This document shows positions 44,735-53,650 of a stretch of 64,000 bases of DNA, piece after piece. The first letter of the stretch is position 1; each line of letters starts with the position of its first letter. The notes below the pieces were generated by a model. The model was not told the origin of the DNA and made no database searches. It saw only the letters and a program-made list of their open reading frames with translations. A program made the translations under genes and the position numbers. The DNA is from UBA2030 sp049969475. GTDB taxonomy: Bacteria; Bacteroidota; Bacteroidia; Bacteroidales; TTA-H9. The stretch is from NCBI GenBank assembly GCA_049969475.1, contig JBMFOU010000014.1:11149-75148 (forward strand), read 5' to 3'.

Positions 44735-44887
44735 ATGGACAACGACCAGATTTCACGCATAGTAAAAATCATAGCTGCCTTTTTGATAATACTGGCTGTC
44801 GCTGTTGTGATTTATTTTATTATCAGCTTTATCTCCAGAGTTCCATCAGAATGGGAACCCCGTACGCCAGATATTATCGGAGAATAG
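44735..44887 (+). CDS. Small 50-residue single-pass membrane protein
   Basis: An open frame from ATG 44735 to TAG 44887: a short polar N-terminus (MDNDQISR), one strong transmembrane helix (about 9-33, IVKIIAAFLIILAVAVVIYF), then a charged tail WEPRTPDIIGE. A TAATTTTGT promoter core (44720-44728) ends 6 bases upstream, suggesting a leaderless or near-leaderless transcript. No family is recognised. The tail stops one base before the slyD stop codon on the other strand. Confidence 0.5.
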   Translation: MDNDQISRIVKIIAAFLIILAVAVVIYFIISFISRVPSEWEPRTPDIIGE

Positions 44888-44888
44888 G

Positions 44889-45392
44889 TCAGTGGTGATG
44901 TCCGTGGGGGCCGTGCACATGGCCATGTGCCAGTTCATCGGCCGTGGCATTGCGTACATCGAGAATGGTTCCTGTAAAGAAAAGGGTTTTACCAGCCAGT
45001 GGATGATTGAAATCCATCTTTACAGTATCGTTGCCAATGCGCATAACGCGGCCTTCGTAGCGGTTGCCTTGCTGGTCCATCATGGGAATAATATTGCCTT
45101 CGAATAGCATTTGTTCGCCTTCAGGGCTTTGACGGAAAATGTTGATATCAAGATCCACGATCGATTCGGGGTCGAATTCGCCGTATCCTTGTTCGGGGGT
45201 TAGAGTAAATGAATAGGTCGAACCTTTTTCAAGGCCCATCAGATGTTCTTCAAATGCTGGCAACAGCTGACCGTTGCCGTAAATGAATTCAAGCGGATTT
45301 TCCTGATCTGCCACCTGGATGATTTCTCCTTCGGCATTGTCGGCCTTCAAAATGTAGGTAAGGCTGACTACGGTGTCGTTTGCAATTTTCAT
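44889..45392 (-). CDS. slyD: SlyD-type FKBP peptidyl-prolyl isomerase
   Basis: A 167-residue chaperone-isomerase. The FKBP part is split by an IF (insert-in-flap) domain, as in SlyD: LEFIYGNGQLLPAFEEHLMGLEKG, then the TLTPEQGYGEFDPESI flap, the insert, and FNHPLAGKTLFFTGTILDV returning to FKBP. The C-terminus is His-rich (HGHVHGPHGHHH), as in metal-binding SlyD proteins that help nickel handling. Lies downstream of sucC on the same strand behind a terminator. Confidence 0.93.
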   Translation of the reverse strand: MKIANDTVVSLTYILKADNAEGEIIQVADQENPLEFIYGNGQLLPAFEEHLMGLEKGSTYSFTLTPEQGYGEFDPESIVDLDINIFRQSPEGEQMLFEGNIIPMMDQQGNRYEGRVMRIGNDTVKMDFNHPLAGKTLFFTGTILDVRNATADELAHGHVHGPHGHHH

Positions 45393-45420
45393 GAGTAGAT
45401 AAACAATTTAAAATGTGAAT

Positions 45421-45457
45421 AAAAAAACAGCAGGCAGCCGGTGCAAAACCCGCTGCC
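45421..45457 (-). terminator. Terminator of sucC
   Basis: On the minus strand GGCAGCGG and CCGGCTGCC form a stem with one bulged base, followed by seven T. It lies 40 bases beyond the sucC stop. Confidence 0.7.
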
Positions 45458-45495
45458 CTGAGATTTCTGGATACTGAAACTTAAATATCAAAAAA

Positions 45496-46689
45496 TTAAT
45501 TATTTAAAACCTTAGTAACGAGTTCAGCTGCATCCTTGAGCTGGACGGCCGACATTACCCGGAGCCCGCTTTGATTGATGAGCTCCGCTCCTTCTTCGGC
45601 ATTGGTTCCTTGCAAACGCACGATGATGGGTACCTTAATCTCGCCAATGTTTTTATAAGCGTCTACAATTCCCTGGGCCACCCGGTCGCAGCGTACGATT
45701 CCACCAAAAATATTAACGAGAATGGCTTTTACGTTGGGGTCTTTCAGAATAATGCGGAAGGCCTGTTCCACGCGCTTTGCATCGGCTGTGCCTCCTACAT
45801 CGAGAAAGTTGGCGGGTGATCCGCCTGACATTTTAATCATATCCATGGTAGCCATGGCCAAGCCTGCTCCATTGACCATACACCCTACGTTTCCATCGAG
45901 CTTAACATAGTTGAGTTTGTAGTTGCCGGCTTCCACTTCTGTGGGATCTTCTTCGTCGAGGTCGCGCATCTCAACAATCTCCGGATGACGGAAAAGGGCA
46001 TTGTTGTCGATTACTACCTTGCTATCGGCAGCGAAAATCTTACCATCGGCTGCCTTTATCACCGGGTTGATTTCGAAAAGCGAGGCATCGCTTGCCATGT
46101 AAGCTTTGTAAAGGGCATCTACAAATTTTACCATGTATTTGAATGAATCACCCGATAGCCCCAGGTTAAACGCAATACGTCGGGCTTGAAAACCCTGTAA
46201 ACCCACCCTGGGATCGATTTCTTCCGTAAATATTTGGTCTGGTGTTTCTTCTGCCACCGCCTCAATGTCCATTCCTCCGCGCGGCGAATACATAATCATA
46301 TTGCGTCCCCGCTGGCGATTGAGCAGTACGCTCATATAAAACTCCAGCACAGGCTCAGGCCCCGGATAGTAAATGTTTTGCTCTATGAGAACTTTTTTAA
46401 CCAGCTTTCCTTCCGGTGGAGTTTGCGGGGTACGAAGCATCATACCTATGATTTGGCTTGCATAAAGCTCTACCTCTTCAAGGGTTTTGGCTATTTTGAC
46501 ACCTCCTCCCTTGCCACGGCCTCCTGCATGTATCTGGGCCTTAACTGCCCATTTGTCTGTTCCGGTACGTTCTTTAAGCGTGCGAGCTGCTTCCACAGCC
46601 TCCTGAGCATTGTATGCCACTATACCTTCGGGTACAGATACTCCATATTTACGAAGTATGGATTTACCCTGAAATTCGTGCAGATTCAT
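45496..46689 (-). CDS. sucC: Succinate-CoA ligase [ADP-forming] beta subunit
   Basis: A 397-residue ATP-grasp subunit of the TCA-cycle succinyl-CoA synthetase. N-terminal MNLHEFQGKSILRKYGV, the KAQIHAGGRGKGGGVK nucleotide region and the C-terminal CoA-side block VNIFGGIVRCDRVAQGI are diagnostic. The length is usual. sucD, the alpha subunit, is commonly adjacent in other bacteria but is not here. A TACCTTTGG promoter core lies 28 bases before the ATG. Confidence 0.97.
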   Translation of the reverse strand: MNLHEFQGKSILRKYGVSVPEGIVAYNAQEAVEAARTLKERTGTDKWAVKAQIHAGGRGKGGGVKIAKTLEEVELYASQIIGMMLRTPQTPPEGKLVKKVLIEQNIYYPGPEPVLEFYMSVLLNRQRGRNMIMYSPRGGMDIEAVAEETPDQIFTEEIDPRVGLQGFQARRIAFNLGLSGDSFKYMVKFVDALYKAYMASDASLFEINPVIKAADGKIFAADSKVVIDNNALFRHPEIVEMRDLDEEDPTEVEAGNYKLNYVKLDGNVGCMVNGAGLAMATMDMIKMSGGSPANFLDVGGTADAKRVEQAFRIILKDPNVKAILVNIFGGIVRCDRVAQGIVDAYKNIGEIKVPIIVRLQGTNAEEGAELINQSGLRVMSAVQLKDAAELVTKVLNN

Positions 46690-46717
46690 AGAATGAACGT
46701 AACTTTGTTTCGAATGG

Positions 46718-46726
46718 CCAAAGGTA
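46718..46726 (-). promoter_or_regulatory. -7 element of sucC
   Basis: TACCTTTGG on the minus strand; fits TAnnTTTG. Confidence 0.55.
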
Positions 46727-46816
46727 GGAATTCTTTTGTTATACTAACCACTCTGACCGCTCATTAGTTCACAGCGATAGGAGTTATATATCTAACTTTT
46801 TATTAGTTAGCTTGTT

Positions 46817-47311
46817 ATGAAAAAAACTTTCTTTATTTTTTGTCTTTCGTTGTTTGTTATAACATCCCGTGCCCAGAACCGAACAGAGTTAGGAGGAAAT
46901 TTTGGGATTCAGTTCGGACGTCTTACCCTTATAGAAATTTCGCCACGGCTTGGTTATTGGTTTACCGACTACTTGGTAGGAGGCGTTGGCACCAGCCTCA
47001 TATTTATGGACGATGACCGTGAAGGGGGATTTACAGGTTCCATTTACAGTGTTAGTATTTTTTCACGTCTTTATCCTGCTTACAATTACTACTTGCAGGG
47101 TGAATATGTAAAAGTGAACACCGCTCTACCTGCTGGTGGCGGGGTGGTTTATAGAATTTGGTCAGAAGGGTTGCTTTTAGGTGTCGGCTATGTACAGCTT
47201 TTAGGTGGGAACTCATCTCTCAATGTTAGCTTACTTTGGGATGTTATTGGTCAGAAAAATTTTCCTTATAGCAATCCTATCATTAATGCAGGAATTGTCA
47301 CCCGCTTTTAA
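46817..47311 (+). CDS. Small outer-membrane beta-barrel protein
   Basis: A 164-residue protein with a signal peptide (about 1-19, ending TSRAQ). Alternating hydrophobic/aromatic strands (EISPRLGYWFTDYLVGGVG, YSVSIFSRLYP, GLLLGVGYVQLLG) are typical of eight-stranded OmpA/OmpW-like barrels, and it ends in an aromatic strand (GIVTRF). No function can be assigned. Confidence 0.75.
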   Translation: MKKTFFIFCLSLFVITSRAQNRTELGGNFGIQFGRLTLIEISPRLGYWFTDYLVGGVGTSLIFMDDDREGGFTGSIYSVSIFSRLYPAYNYYLQGEYVKVNTALPAGGGVVYRIWSEGLLLGVGYVQLLGGNSSLNVSLLWDVIGQKNFPYSNPIINAGIVTRF

Positions 47312-47410
47312 TGCGTTCTTTTAGGAAATTACTTAAGCATTTCTTTAAATGATCCTGTTCCCAGGTTTTGAGTATGGATGGCATTTCCCCAAAACCTCAA
47401 AATAAAAGAA

Positions 47411-47434
47411 ACCGCCCCGGTTTCCCGAAGCGGT
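47411..47434 (-). terminator. Terminator after tRNA-Pro
   Basis: On the minus strand ACCGC and GCGGT flank a loop and are followed by TTCTTTTATTTT just past the tRNA 3' end. Confidence 0.6.
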
Positions 47435-47437
47435 CCG

Positions 47438-47511
47438 TCGGAGTGGTGAGACTCGAACTCACGACCTCTTGCACCCCATGCAAGCACGCTAGCCAACTGC
47501 GCCACACCCCG
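47438..47511 (-). tRNA. tRNA-Pro(GGG)
   Basis: A 74-base cloverleaf on the minus strand. The acceptor stem CGGGGTG/CACTCCG carries the C1-G72 pair typical of proline tRNAs. The D arm has AGTTGG, the anticodon stem CTTGC/GCAAG holds loop ATGGGGT with anticodon GGG, and the T arm is GTGAG-TTCGAGT-CTCAC. The discriminator base is A and CCA is not encoded. Confidence 0.95.
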
Positions 47512-47630
47512 ATCCTTTAAAGAACGCTTTCTTTTCTTGCGAAAGCGGGTGCAAAGTTAAAAACTTTTTATCATTGCATGCAAGCCCATTTTAGAAAAAA
47601 TTCCTACTTGTTCTCCGTTGTATCTCAACT

Positions 47631-50018
47631 TTACTGTTTTATGAATTTAGCTTTAAGAATAGTACCTCCTTGTTCCAAGGTAATCAAATAGCTACCTGAG
47701 GGTAATAGGTGCACATCAAGGCTTTGTTCAGTTTCTCCCCTGAAGTCGCTTAAATATTTGGTGAATAGCTCATTGCCTTGCAAGTCGAAAACGCTGAGAC
47801 GTACAGGAGCAGCGCTCAAATTACCTGCACTTAGGGTGATGAGGCTCGAGGCAGGGTTAGGAGAGATGTCAAGATAGGGTTTAGCCACTGACAGCGGGGT
47901 AGTTCCTGTACATACCGTTATATTTAACCGCATGATGTCGTATACCGATGCCGGGCAGGGTGCGATGGGAAATCCTGTAAGTCTCAGATTAACGTATCCC
48001 TTGCTTTTGTCTTGATTACCCGGATAATACATGGTTTGAAGGGAGTTAATATCGGAAAAAATGCCATCGCCGTTAGTGCTCCAGACAATGCTGTCGGCGT
48101 GAGCTGCCCATCCGTTTAGGTACGCTGGATCTCCTGCGCAAATAGTGGTGTCTTTTCCGGCATTCACAGAAGGTGAAGGACTTAAGGTTAAAGTGATGGA
48201 ATCAGTTAATTCATCTACCATGTTGTAACCGTAAGCTGTCATCCAGAGATTCACCTGTCCATTCAACTTGTCCTGAGCCCCGGGAAAATAAATAGAGTTG
48301 GTGTCATTAGCTCTTATAAAGTATCCATCTCCGCTGGTTTGCCATTCTACTTTACGAAAAGCATGGGCACTGGCTGATACGTTGTTGTAAGGAATGACTG
48401 CGCACACCAATGTATCAGGGCCGGCCGAAGCACTCAGAACGGGATTAGCGCCCCAATGAATCTTCAGGATACGTGTTTTCCATGCATATTTCATATATTC
48501 GGTGGTTAACCAGAAGCTGGTATCGTCGGCAGGGTCCACCGACATCATGGCGTAATCGCCCCAACGGCTGTAGGAACCTTGCGAAGAAAGCCCCGTAATG
48601 GCTTCTGCCTCAGCATAGTTCATGACGCCCAGAGGGGCTGTGGCGCTGCGACCTGTGTATCGTATCGAAGGATGATGGCTTTCATCACTTACCGAGTAAC
48701 CTATGGCAATATCTCCTGCCCCGTTCATAGCAATACTGGGCATCCAGCGGTTTAAATTATCGGGAGCATAAGTGCCTTGTTGGTAAACTTCCCACGGGTT
48801 GTTACCTGTTTTGCGGAATTCGTACCACCTGACTCCTGCATGTCCCTGCCCATCAGCATCTACCGAATGACAGGTCACCATGCTTTGATAGGTGCCGAAA
48901 TTTCGATACTGCAGTCGGTACATGAGCCTATCAGACAAAGTTTCGAGTGCGGCACCTGAAGGTTGTGGAATACAGGCCCAACGGCTGGCATTGCAGAAAA
49001 AGGCATCGAAAGGAGCTACCGGTAGGGAAAATGCATGCTGAAAAGAGCTGTTCGACAAATTGTTCCAATCTACATGAAATTCCCAGAAGTGCATGGCATC
49101 CTGGTTTCCTCCCAGGCCATCATCTGTAAAATAGGCAAAATAACACGGAGTACCAGGGGGAGGGGGAGTGCCGTCGAAATCGGAGGGAAGCATGCTCCAT
49201 GGACCACTATTGGCAGGAAGATCAAATAAAACCATCCGGGCATTGGGATTACCGGATATCATTGCTTCGCGTTCGAATGCGGCTGCAGCTACTCTCAAAT
49301 AGCTGCCAAACATATTGAAAGAGGCATAGTAGGCATCAGGCCAAACGGCCATTTTAGGATAATCGTTAAAAGCTGGAAACTGAAAGGCATACTGGTACCA
49401 GCTTCCCAAGGGATCGCCTGTTTCTGAAATGGCGATGAGTTCCCAGTAGGTACCGTTGGAAGTGTTTACGGCAAACTGGCTGGCCATCCAGCGATCGGCC
49501 AGCTCATCATATAATACAATGGGATCTCCGTCGTTGGTGCCTGTCCATGGACCAATAAATCCTGCCCAGAGCGTAGAATTATTTACAGGCCCGAAAAGTT
49601 TGTTGCCTTGTTTATCATAAATGGCAAACGAGAGGTTTATCATCTGGAAATAATGATTGGGCCCAACATCTCCATCAGTATCCGGCGGATATACACTGTT
49701 TACGTTGCCAACCCCATCGAAATTAAGCACCGGCCCATTATTGGGAAGGGTTGCATTAACCGATTGCCTTACAGGGTCCATTGAAGGTGGAGTGAGCTGG
49801 TATTCCACTTTTTTACGGTCTTCGTATGCAAGGTTCTTCACCAATGAATCCTTCCACGTACGATCTCTCGGCCCTGCCAATACGGCTGCCATCTCCGATA
49901 AAGGGGGAGACTTTCGGAAATACGCTGCCTTTACCACCGTCATTTGCTGAGCCTGCAATCCAGTTGGGCCTACAAGCAAGAAAAGGGATGTGAGTAAGAT
50001 AAGGAAATTGTTTTTCAT
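47631..50018 (-). CDS. Large T9SS-secreted protein with PKD/Ig-like repeats
   Basis: A 795-residue protein with a signal peptide (about 1-23, ending LQAQQ). A long N-terminal domain (to about 500) has YPPDTDGDVGPNHYFQMIN and repeated WMASQFAV- and YYASFNMFG-type strands, suggesting a beta-propeller. Two Ig-like repeats follow (about 510-600 and 605-690), each ending with a YFPG/YYPGNQDK motif. The last 85 residues are a T9SS type A sorting domain (LDISPNPASSLITL to KFIKQ). The function is unknown; it is probably displayed on or released from the cell. Start ATG at 50018 gives the signal peptide directly. Confidence 0.82.
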   Translation of the reverse strand: MKNNFLILLTSLFLLVGPTGLQAQQMTVVKAAYFRKSPPLSEMAAVLAGPRDRTWKDSLVKNLAYEDRKKVEYQLTPPSMDPVRQSVNATLPNNGPVLNFDGVGNVNSVYPPDTDGDVGPNHYFQMINLSFAIYDKQGNKLFGPVNNSTLWAGFIGPWTGTNDGDPIVLYDELADRWMASQFAVNTSNGTYWELIAISETGDPLGSWYQYAFQFPAFNDYPKMAVWPDAYYASFNMFGSYLRVAAAAFEREAMISGNPNARMVLFDLPANSGPWSMLPSDFDGTPPPPGTPCYFAYFTDDGLGGNQDAMHFWEFHVDWNNLSNSSFQHAFSLPVAPFDAFFCNASRWACIPQPSGAALETLSDRLMYRLQYRNFGTYQSMVTCHSVDADGQGHAGVRWYEFRKTGNNPWEVYQQGTYAPDNLNRWMPSIAMNGAGDIAIGYSVSDESHHPSIRYTGRSATAPLGVMNYAEAEAITGLSSQGSYSRWGDYAMMSVDPADDTSFWLTTEYMKYAWKTRILKIHWGANPVLSASAGPDTLVCAVIPYNNVSASAHAFRKVEWQTSGDGYFIRANDTNSIYFPGAQDKLNGQVNLWMTAYGYNMVDELTDSITLTLSPSPSVNAGKDTTICAGDPAYLNGWAAHADSIVWSTNGDGIFSDINSLQTMYYPGNQDKSKGYVNLRLTGFPIAPCPASVYDIMRLNITVCTGTTPLSVAKPYLDISPNPASSLITLSAGNLSAAPVRLSVFDLQGNELFTKYLSDFRGETEQSLDVHLLPSGSYLITLEQGGTILKAKFIKQ

Positions 50019-50393
50019 TGGTTTGTAACTTATCAAAATTTGGGAGGCGCAAGTTAATATTTATTTGTTTTGATAAATATTTAATTGCTTATCAATGGTA
50101 ATATTCATCAAATCAATTATCTGTATCGGCCTTTCGTAATTTCGAGGGTAAGAAAGGACACCCAATGAAGTGATGTTATTGACATTTTGACATATAATAA
50201 TTTGTAAAACCTGTTTAGAAACATTGATTTATATATTGATTAACAATTTGTTAAAAAAATTATGTCGCTTCGCACCTCTATGTGCTATTTTTGCCAGTGG
50301 CAGAAACTTGTTTTTGGGTACGGTTTTTGCCATGCGCAAGCATCAAAAATATAAAAGCAAATTTGAATCTAATAGCATCTAATAACATACGAA
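50019..50393. other. Intergenic region between the divergent T9SS cargo gene and trxB
   Basis: About 375 AT-rich bases with no convincing open frame. The trxB promoter core TATTTTTGC is at 50286-50294; near the other gene only a weak core (TTAACTTGC on the minus strand) is seen. No RNA gene or repeat was recognised. Confidence 0.6.
50286..50294 (+). promoter_or_regulatory. -7 element of trxB
   Basis: TATTTTTGC, exact consensus. The leader to the ATG at 50394 is about 90 bases, longer than usual in this window. Confidence 0.6.
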
Positions 50394-51344
50394 ATGGAAA
50401 ACAATGTTGAAAAGACCCGTTGCCTTATTATAGGCTCAGGACCTGCTGGTTACACTGCAGCTATTTATGCCAGCCGCGCTGACCTCAAGCCCATACTTTA
50501 TCAGGGTATGCAACCTGGCGGTCAGCTGACGATTACTACGGAAGTTGAAAATTTCCCTGGATATCCTAAGGGAATTACCGGCCCTGAAATGATGGAAGAG
50601 TTCAAGGCTCAGGCCGAGCGATTTGGTACTGACGTTCGTTGGGGTACCATCGAAGAGGTTGATTTTTCCCAGAGGCCCTTTATATGCAAAGCTGACGATG
50701 GCAAAGTCATTGAGGCTGAAACGGTTATTGTAGCTACAGGAGCTTCCGCCAAATGGTTGGGTATCCCCAGCGAGCAAGAATACATGGGGGCAGGCGTGTC
50801 AGGTTGCGCTACCTGCGACGGGTATTTTTATCGGGGTAAGGTAGTGGCCATCGTTGGAGGTGGCGATACCGCCTGCGAAGAAGCTACTTATCTGGCTAAA
50901 TTGGCTACGAAAGTCTATATGATTCATCGCCGCAACGAATTCCGCGCTTCTAAGGCCATGCAACACAAAGTTTTCAATACACCCAATATTCAAGTAATCT
51001 GGGATACTGTGGTGGAGGAAGTAGTGGGTGAGAGCCACGGTTTTATGAAATCGGTGAACGGAATCATTATTAAGAACGTGAAAACCGGGGAAACCCAAAA
51101 GCTCGATATCGACGGCCTTTTCATTGCTATAGGTCATAAGCCCAACAGTGAAATATTCCGTGGACAATTGGATATGGATGAAGCTGGTTATATCAAAACC
51201 ATACCAGGCAGCACACGAACCAGTGTGGAGGGTGTATTTGCTGCCGGCGACGTTCAAGACCACTACTATCGTCAGGCAATAACGGCTGCAGGTACCGGTG
51301 CCATGGCTGCCATCGAAGCCGAACGCTTCCTGTCGAGCTTCTAA
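50394..51344 (+). CDS. trxB: Thioredoxin reductase
   Basis: A 316-residue NADPH-dependent flavoenzyme keeping thioredoxin reduced. FAD-binding GSGPAGYTAAIYASRA at the N-terminus, redox-active C138-A-T-C141, an NADPH-binding GGGDTACEEA motif and the closing GVFAAGDVQDHYYRQAITAAGTG FAD site are all present. Full length. Single-gene unit between its own promoter core and a strong terminator. Confidence 0.97.
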   Translation: MENNVEKTRCLIIGSGPAGYTAAIYASRADLKPILYQGMQPGGQLTITTEVENFPGYPKGITGPEMMEEFKAQAERFGTDVRWGTIEEVDFSQRPFICKADDGKVIEAETVIVATGASAKWLGIPSEQEYMGAGVSGCATCDGYFYRGKVVAIVGGGDTACEEATYLAKLATKVYMIHRRNEFRASKAMQHKVFNTPNIQVIWDTVVEEVVGESHGFMKSVNGIIIKNVKTGETQKLDIDGLFIAIGHKPNSEIFRGQLDMDEAGYIKTIPGSTRTSVEGVFAAGDVQDHYYRQAITAAGTGAMAAIEAERFLSSF

Positions 51345-51394
51345 AATCTTCTAGATAAATTATATTCGCATATATTGGGTGTCAATCAATCAAA

Positions 51395-51429
51395 AAACCC
51401 TCTGCCTTCCTTTTCCAGGTAGAGGGTTT
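51395..51429. terminator. Bidirectional terminator between trxB and the TonB receptor gene
   Basis: A 12-bp perfect stem: AAACCCTCTGCC (51395-51406) pairs with GGTAGAGGGTTT (51418-51429) apart from one C/T position. It is flanked by A and T tracts. Confidence 0.85.
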
Positions 51430-51530
51430 GTTTGTTCATGTCTGCAAGCAACAGCTCATGCCTTACAGAATACTAAATACAATTCCTTCGTTATTCAGTT
51501 GATGCCTTGACGAACGTCTCGATTGTTTTT

Positions 51531-53516
51531 TTAGATAGGATGGTTTACTATGAGGGAAATAAAAAAGTTTCGTCCTTCCTCAGGATAACCTTCGGTTCTA
51601 AAATAACTTTTGTCGAGAAGATTATTAATACCACCCTGAAGTGTAAAATGGCGTGAAATGGAAAAACTAAGCCAGGTATTCAGGATTAGAAAGCCCGGAG
51701 ATGTGCTTCCATAGCTGGTGCTGTTACTCTCAGAGTTGTATTCGGAATTGAGAACCCATAGGCTTTCCTGGAAGGGTTTCAACTTGAGTTCTGCAAAAAC
51801 TTTATGTTTAGGTGCGTTAACGAATTTTAACTCAGGATGACTGAGATTTTTTTGGTGTAGCCAGGAATAACCAGCACTAAGTTGTAAATCCTCTAAAGGC
51901 TGATAATCCAACATGAGGTCGACACCTAGTATATGAGATACTCCGGTGTTTTGCACCTGCGAAATTCCTGGTTCGACATTGTCAACTATCTGTATGGTTT
52001 TCGACCGCCTGGCATGAAATACTGAGCCTGAAAGGGAAAGTTTTTTTAGTATTTGCATATCCGTATGCATTTCATAGTGTTGAGATTGCTCGGGATCCAG
52101 GAAAGGGTTTGGTTTTGCTTTTCCTAACCTGTAGCTGTAGCGGTCTTTCATTGTGGGGAAACGAGTTTTGTGGGCAGCGCTCAGCCTTACATCGCAAAAA
52201 CTCAGCAAGCGGTAGTTGAAGATCAATTGACCGTTGAAAGCTTCATGGTTATTTTGTGGGAAAACACTTATTAAGCCAGTTTTCGAATTATAGTCTTCTG
52301 CCTTTACACTTTCCATCCGATTGTAACTTAGGGATGGAATTATACTTGCACGCCTGCCCAACCAATACTCATCTTCAAGTGCTATCGAATAGATGTTGTC
52401 AGAAGCGTGCCTTACTGGCTCCCCTTCATTGTTTTCTCGATGATTATCACGTTTGAAAAGGACGGCCATTCTGAGATGATTCGCTGGGTTAATACTCCAA
52501 TTGGCCTCTGCTGATCCTCCGTAGGTGTCATCATTGTAATAACTTGTAAAAGCATATTTTGCACTCTGGGATGAATATGTATCATCATCGTAGCTGTTAA
52601 GTTGGTTATCAAATTTATCATAGTACAGCCTGGTTTTTAGAAAAACTTTACCAGGGAGTTGGGTCCCAGACAAAAAGTAAAGGTTTTGTTTATCCCATTT
52701 GGGCCACTGCCAGTACCTGACAGGAATTTTAGGATCTTTGCCCAAATACACCGGATTACCTTTTGAGCTATGTTGGTATGAATAACTCAGGCTATATTCG
52801 TCGGTGGTGCGAGGCGTAAAACCAATGCGAAGCCCGGTTCTGAAATCTTGCATGAAAGAATTGGAGCGGTGAAAATCTTTTTCACCGGTTCCAGTGGTAT
52901 CGAAGTGGTGGGAAAGGGGAAAATAGTCGCGGTGGGTGTTTATTATATGACCAGAAACCCAATATTTTTCTGCTTTATGGCCGATTCGGGCTGATAATGA
53001 ATAACCTTCTCCACTCATTAAGCTGCTTTTCACCAGAGCTTCGGTTTCTTTTACTGGCTTGTAGCTTACCAGGTTGATGGCACCTCCTTGTGTATTGGGG
53101 CCATAGAGTAAAGAGGCATTTCCGGCCGAAACATCGATTTTTGAAAGGTCGGCGAGATTCAATCTGGCCAAATCGAAGTTGCCATCGTAAGGAATATAAA
53201 CCGGAATTCCATCTATAAAAACCGGAACACTGCGAATGTCATTTCCCCTCAGATTTAATCCTGCTTCATTACGTGCTCCTGAAAAGGTATTTACAATAAA
53301 AGGTAAGGAATGTAGGGTCTGGTTGACTTTTTGCCAGGGTACCTGTTGAGGTTTCGAAAGGTTTATTTCATGCTTCCCACTCCGTGCTGTAATTTCTACC
53401 TCACCCAGGTTGTAAGTTCTGGGAGCCCATGTCAAGGTGTCATTTATCAGTTGTGCTTTTACATGAAGGCTAAGGGCAATGAACAAGATAAGGCCGAAGA
53501 ATAAATTTTTTGACAT
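51531..53516 (-). CDS. TonB-dependent outer-membrane receptor
   Basis: A 661-residue TonB-dependent receptor. Signal peptide (about 1-21), a TonB-box-like LGEVEITA segment, plug domain (about 45-160, with GLNLRGNDIRSVPVFIDGIPV and GPNTQGGAINLVSYKP), then a barrel ending in ISLIVNHPI. It has no carboxypeptidase-like N-terminal domain and no SusD partner, so it is a siderophore/metal-type receptor rather than a glycan importer. The adjacent ModE-type regulator hints at an oxyanion such as molybdate or tungstate; that is inference. An exact promoter core lies 55 bases upstream. Confidence 0.9.
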   Translation of the reverse strand: MSKNLFFGLILFIALSLHVKAQLINDTLTWAPRTYNLGEVEITARSGKHEINLSKPQQVPWQKVNQTLHSLPFIVNTFSGARNEAGLNLRGNDIRSVPVFIDGIPVYIPYDGNFDLARLNLADLSKIDVSAGNASLLYGPNTQGGAINLVSYKPVKETEALVKSSLMSGEGYSLSARIGHKAEKYWVSGHIINTHRDYFPLSHHFDTTGTGEKDFHRSNSFMQDFRTGLRIGFTPRTTDEYSLSYSYQHSSKGNPVYLGKDPKIPVRYWQWPKWDKQNLYFLSGTQLPGKVFLKTRLYYDKFDNQLNSYDDDTYSSQSAKYAFTSYYNDDTYGGSAEANWSINPANHLRMAVLFKRDNHRENNEGEPVRHASDNIYSIALEDEYWLGRRASIIPSLSYNRMESVKAEDYNSKTGLISVFPQNNHEAFNGQLIFNYRLLSFCDVRLSAAHKTRFPTMKDRYSYRLGKAKPNPFLDPEQSQHYEMHTDMQILKKLSLSGSVFHARRSKTIQIVDNVEPGISQVQNTGVSHILGVDLMLDYQPLEDLQLSAGYSWLHQKNLSHPELKFVNAPKHKVFAELKLKPFQESLWVLNSEYNSESNSTSYGSTSPGFLILNTWLSFSISRHFTLQGGINNLLDKSYFRTEGYPEEGRNFFISLIVNHPI

Positions 53517-53570
53517 AACATGAATTTTTTGTGAATTTGATGTTCGTTATGCTTGTTTGTGAATAACGGT

Positions 53571-53579
53571 GCAAATATA
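53571..53579 (-). promoter_or_regulatory. -7 element of the TonB receptor gene
   Basis: TATATTTGC on the minus strand, exact consensus. Confidence 0.6.
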
Positions 53580-53650
53580 GAAAGATTTAGTAATTTAGTT
53601 TTGTAAATGGATGTTTTTATCAGGAAAGCTGAGCTCTATACCCGGTTTTG

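Noticed and set aside
46234..46767. 177-residue open frame antisense to sucC
   Set aside because: Entirely over conserved sucC sequence; Cys- and His-rich translation typical of a shadow frame.
47363..47397. Hairpin AGGTTTTG / CAAAACCT after the gene at 46817
   Set aside because: The loop is 19 bases and no T-tract follows on the plus strand, so I could not support a terminator.
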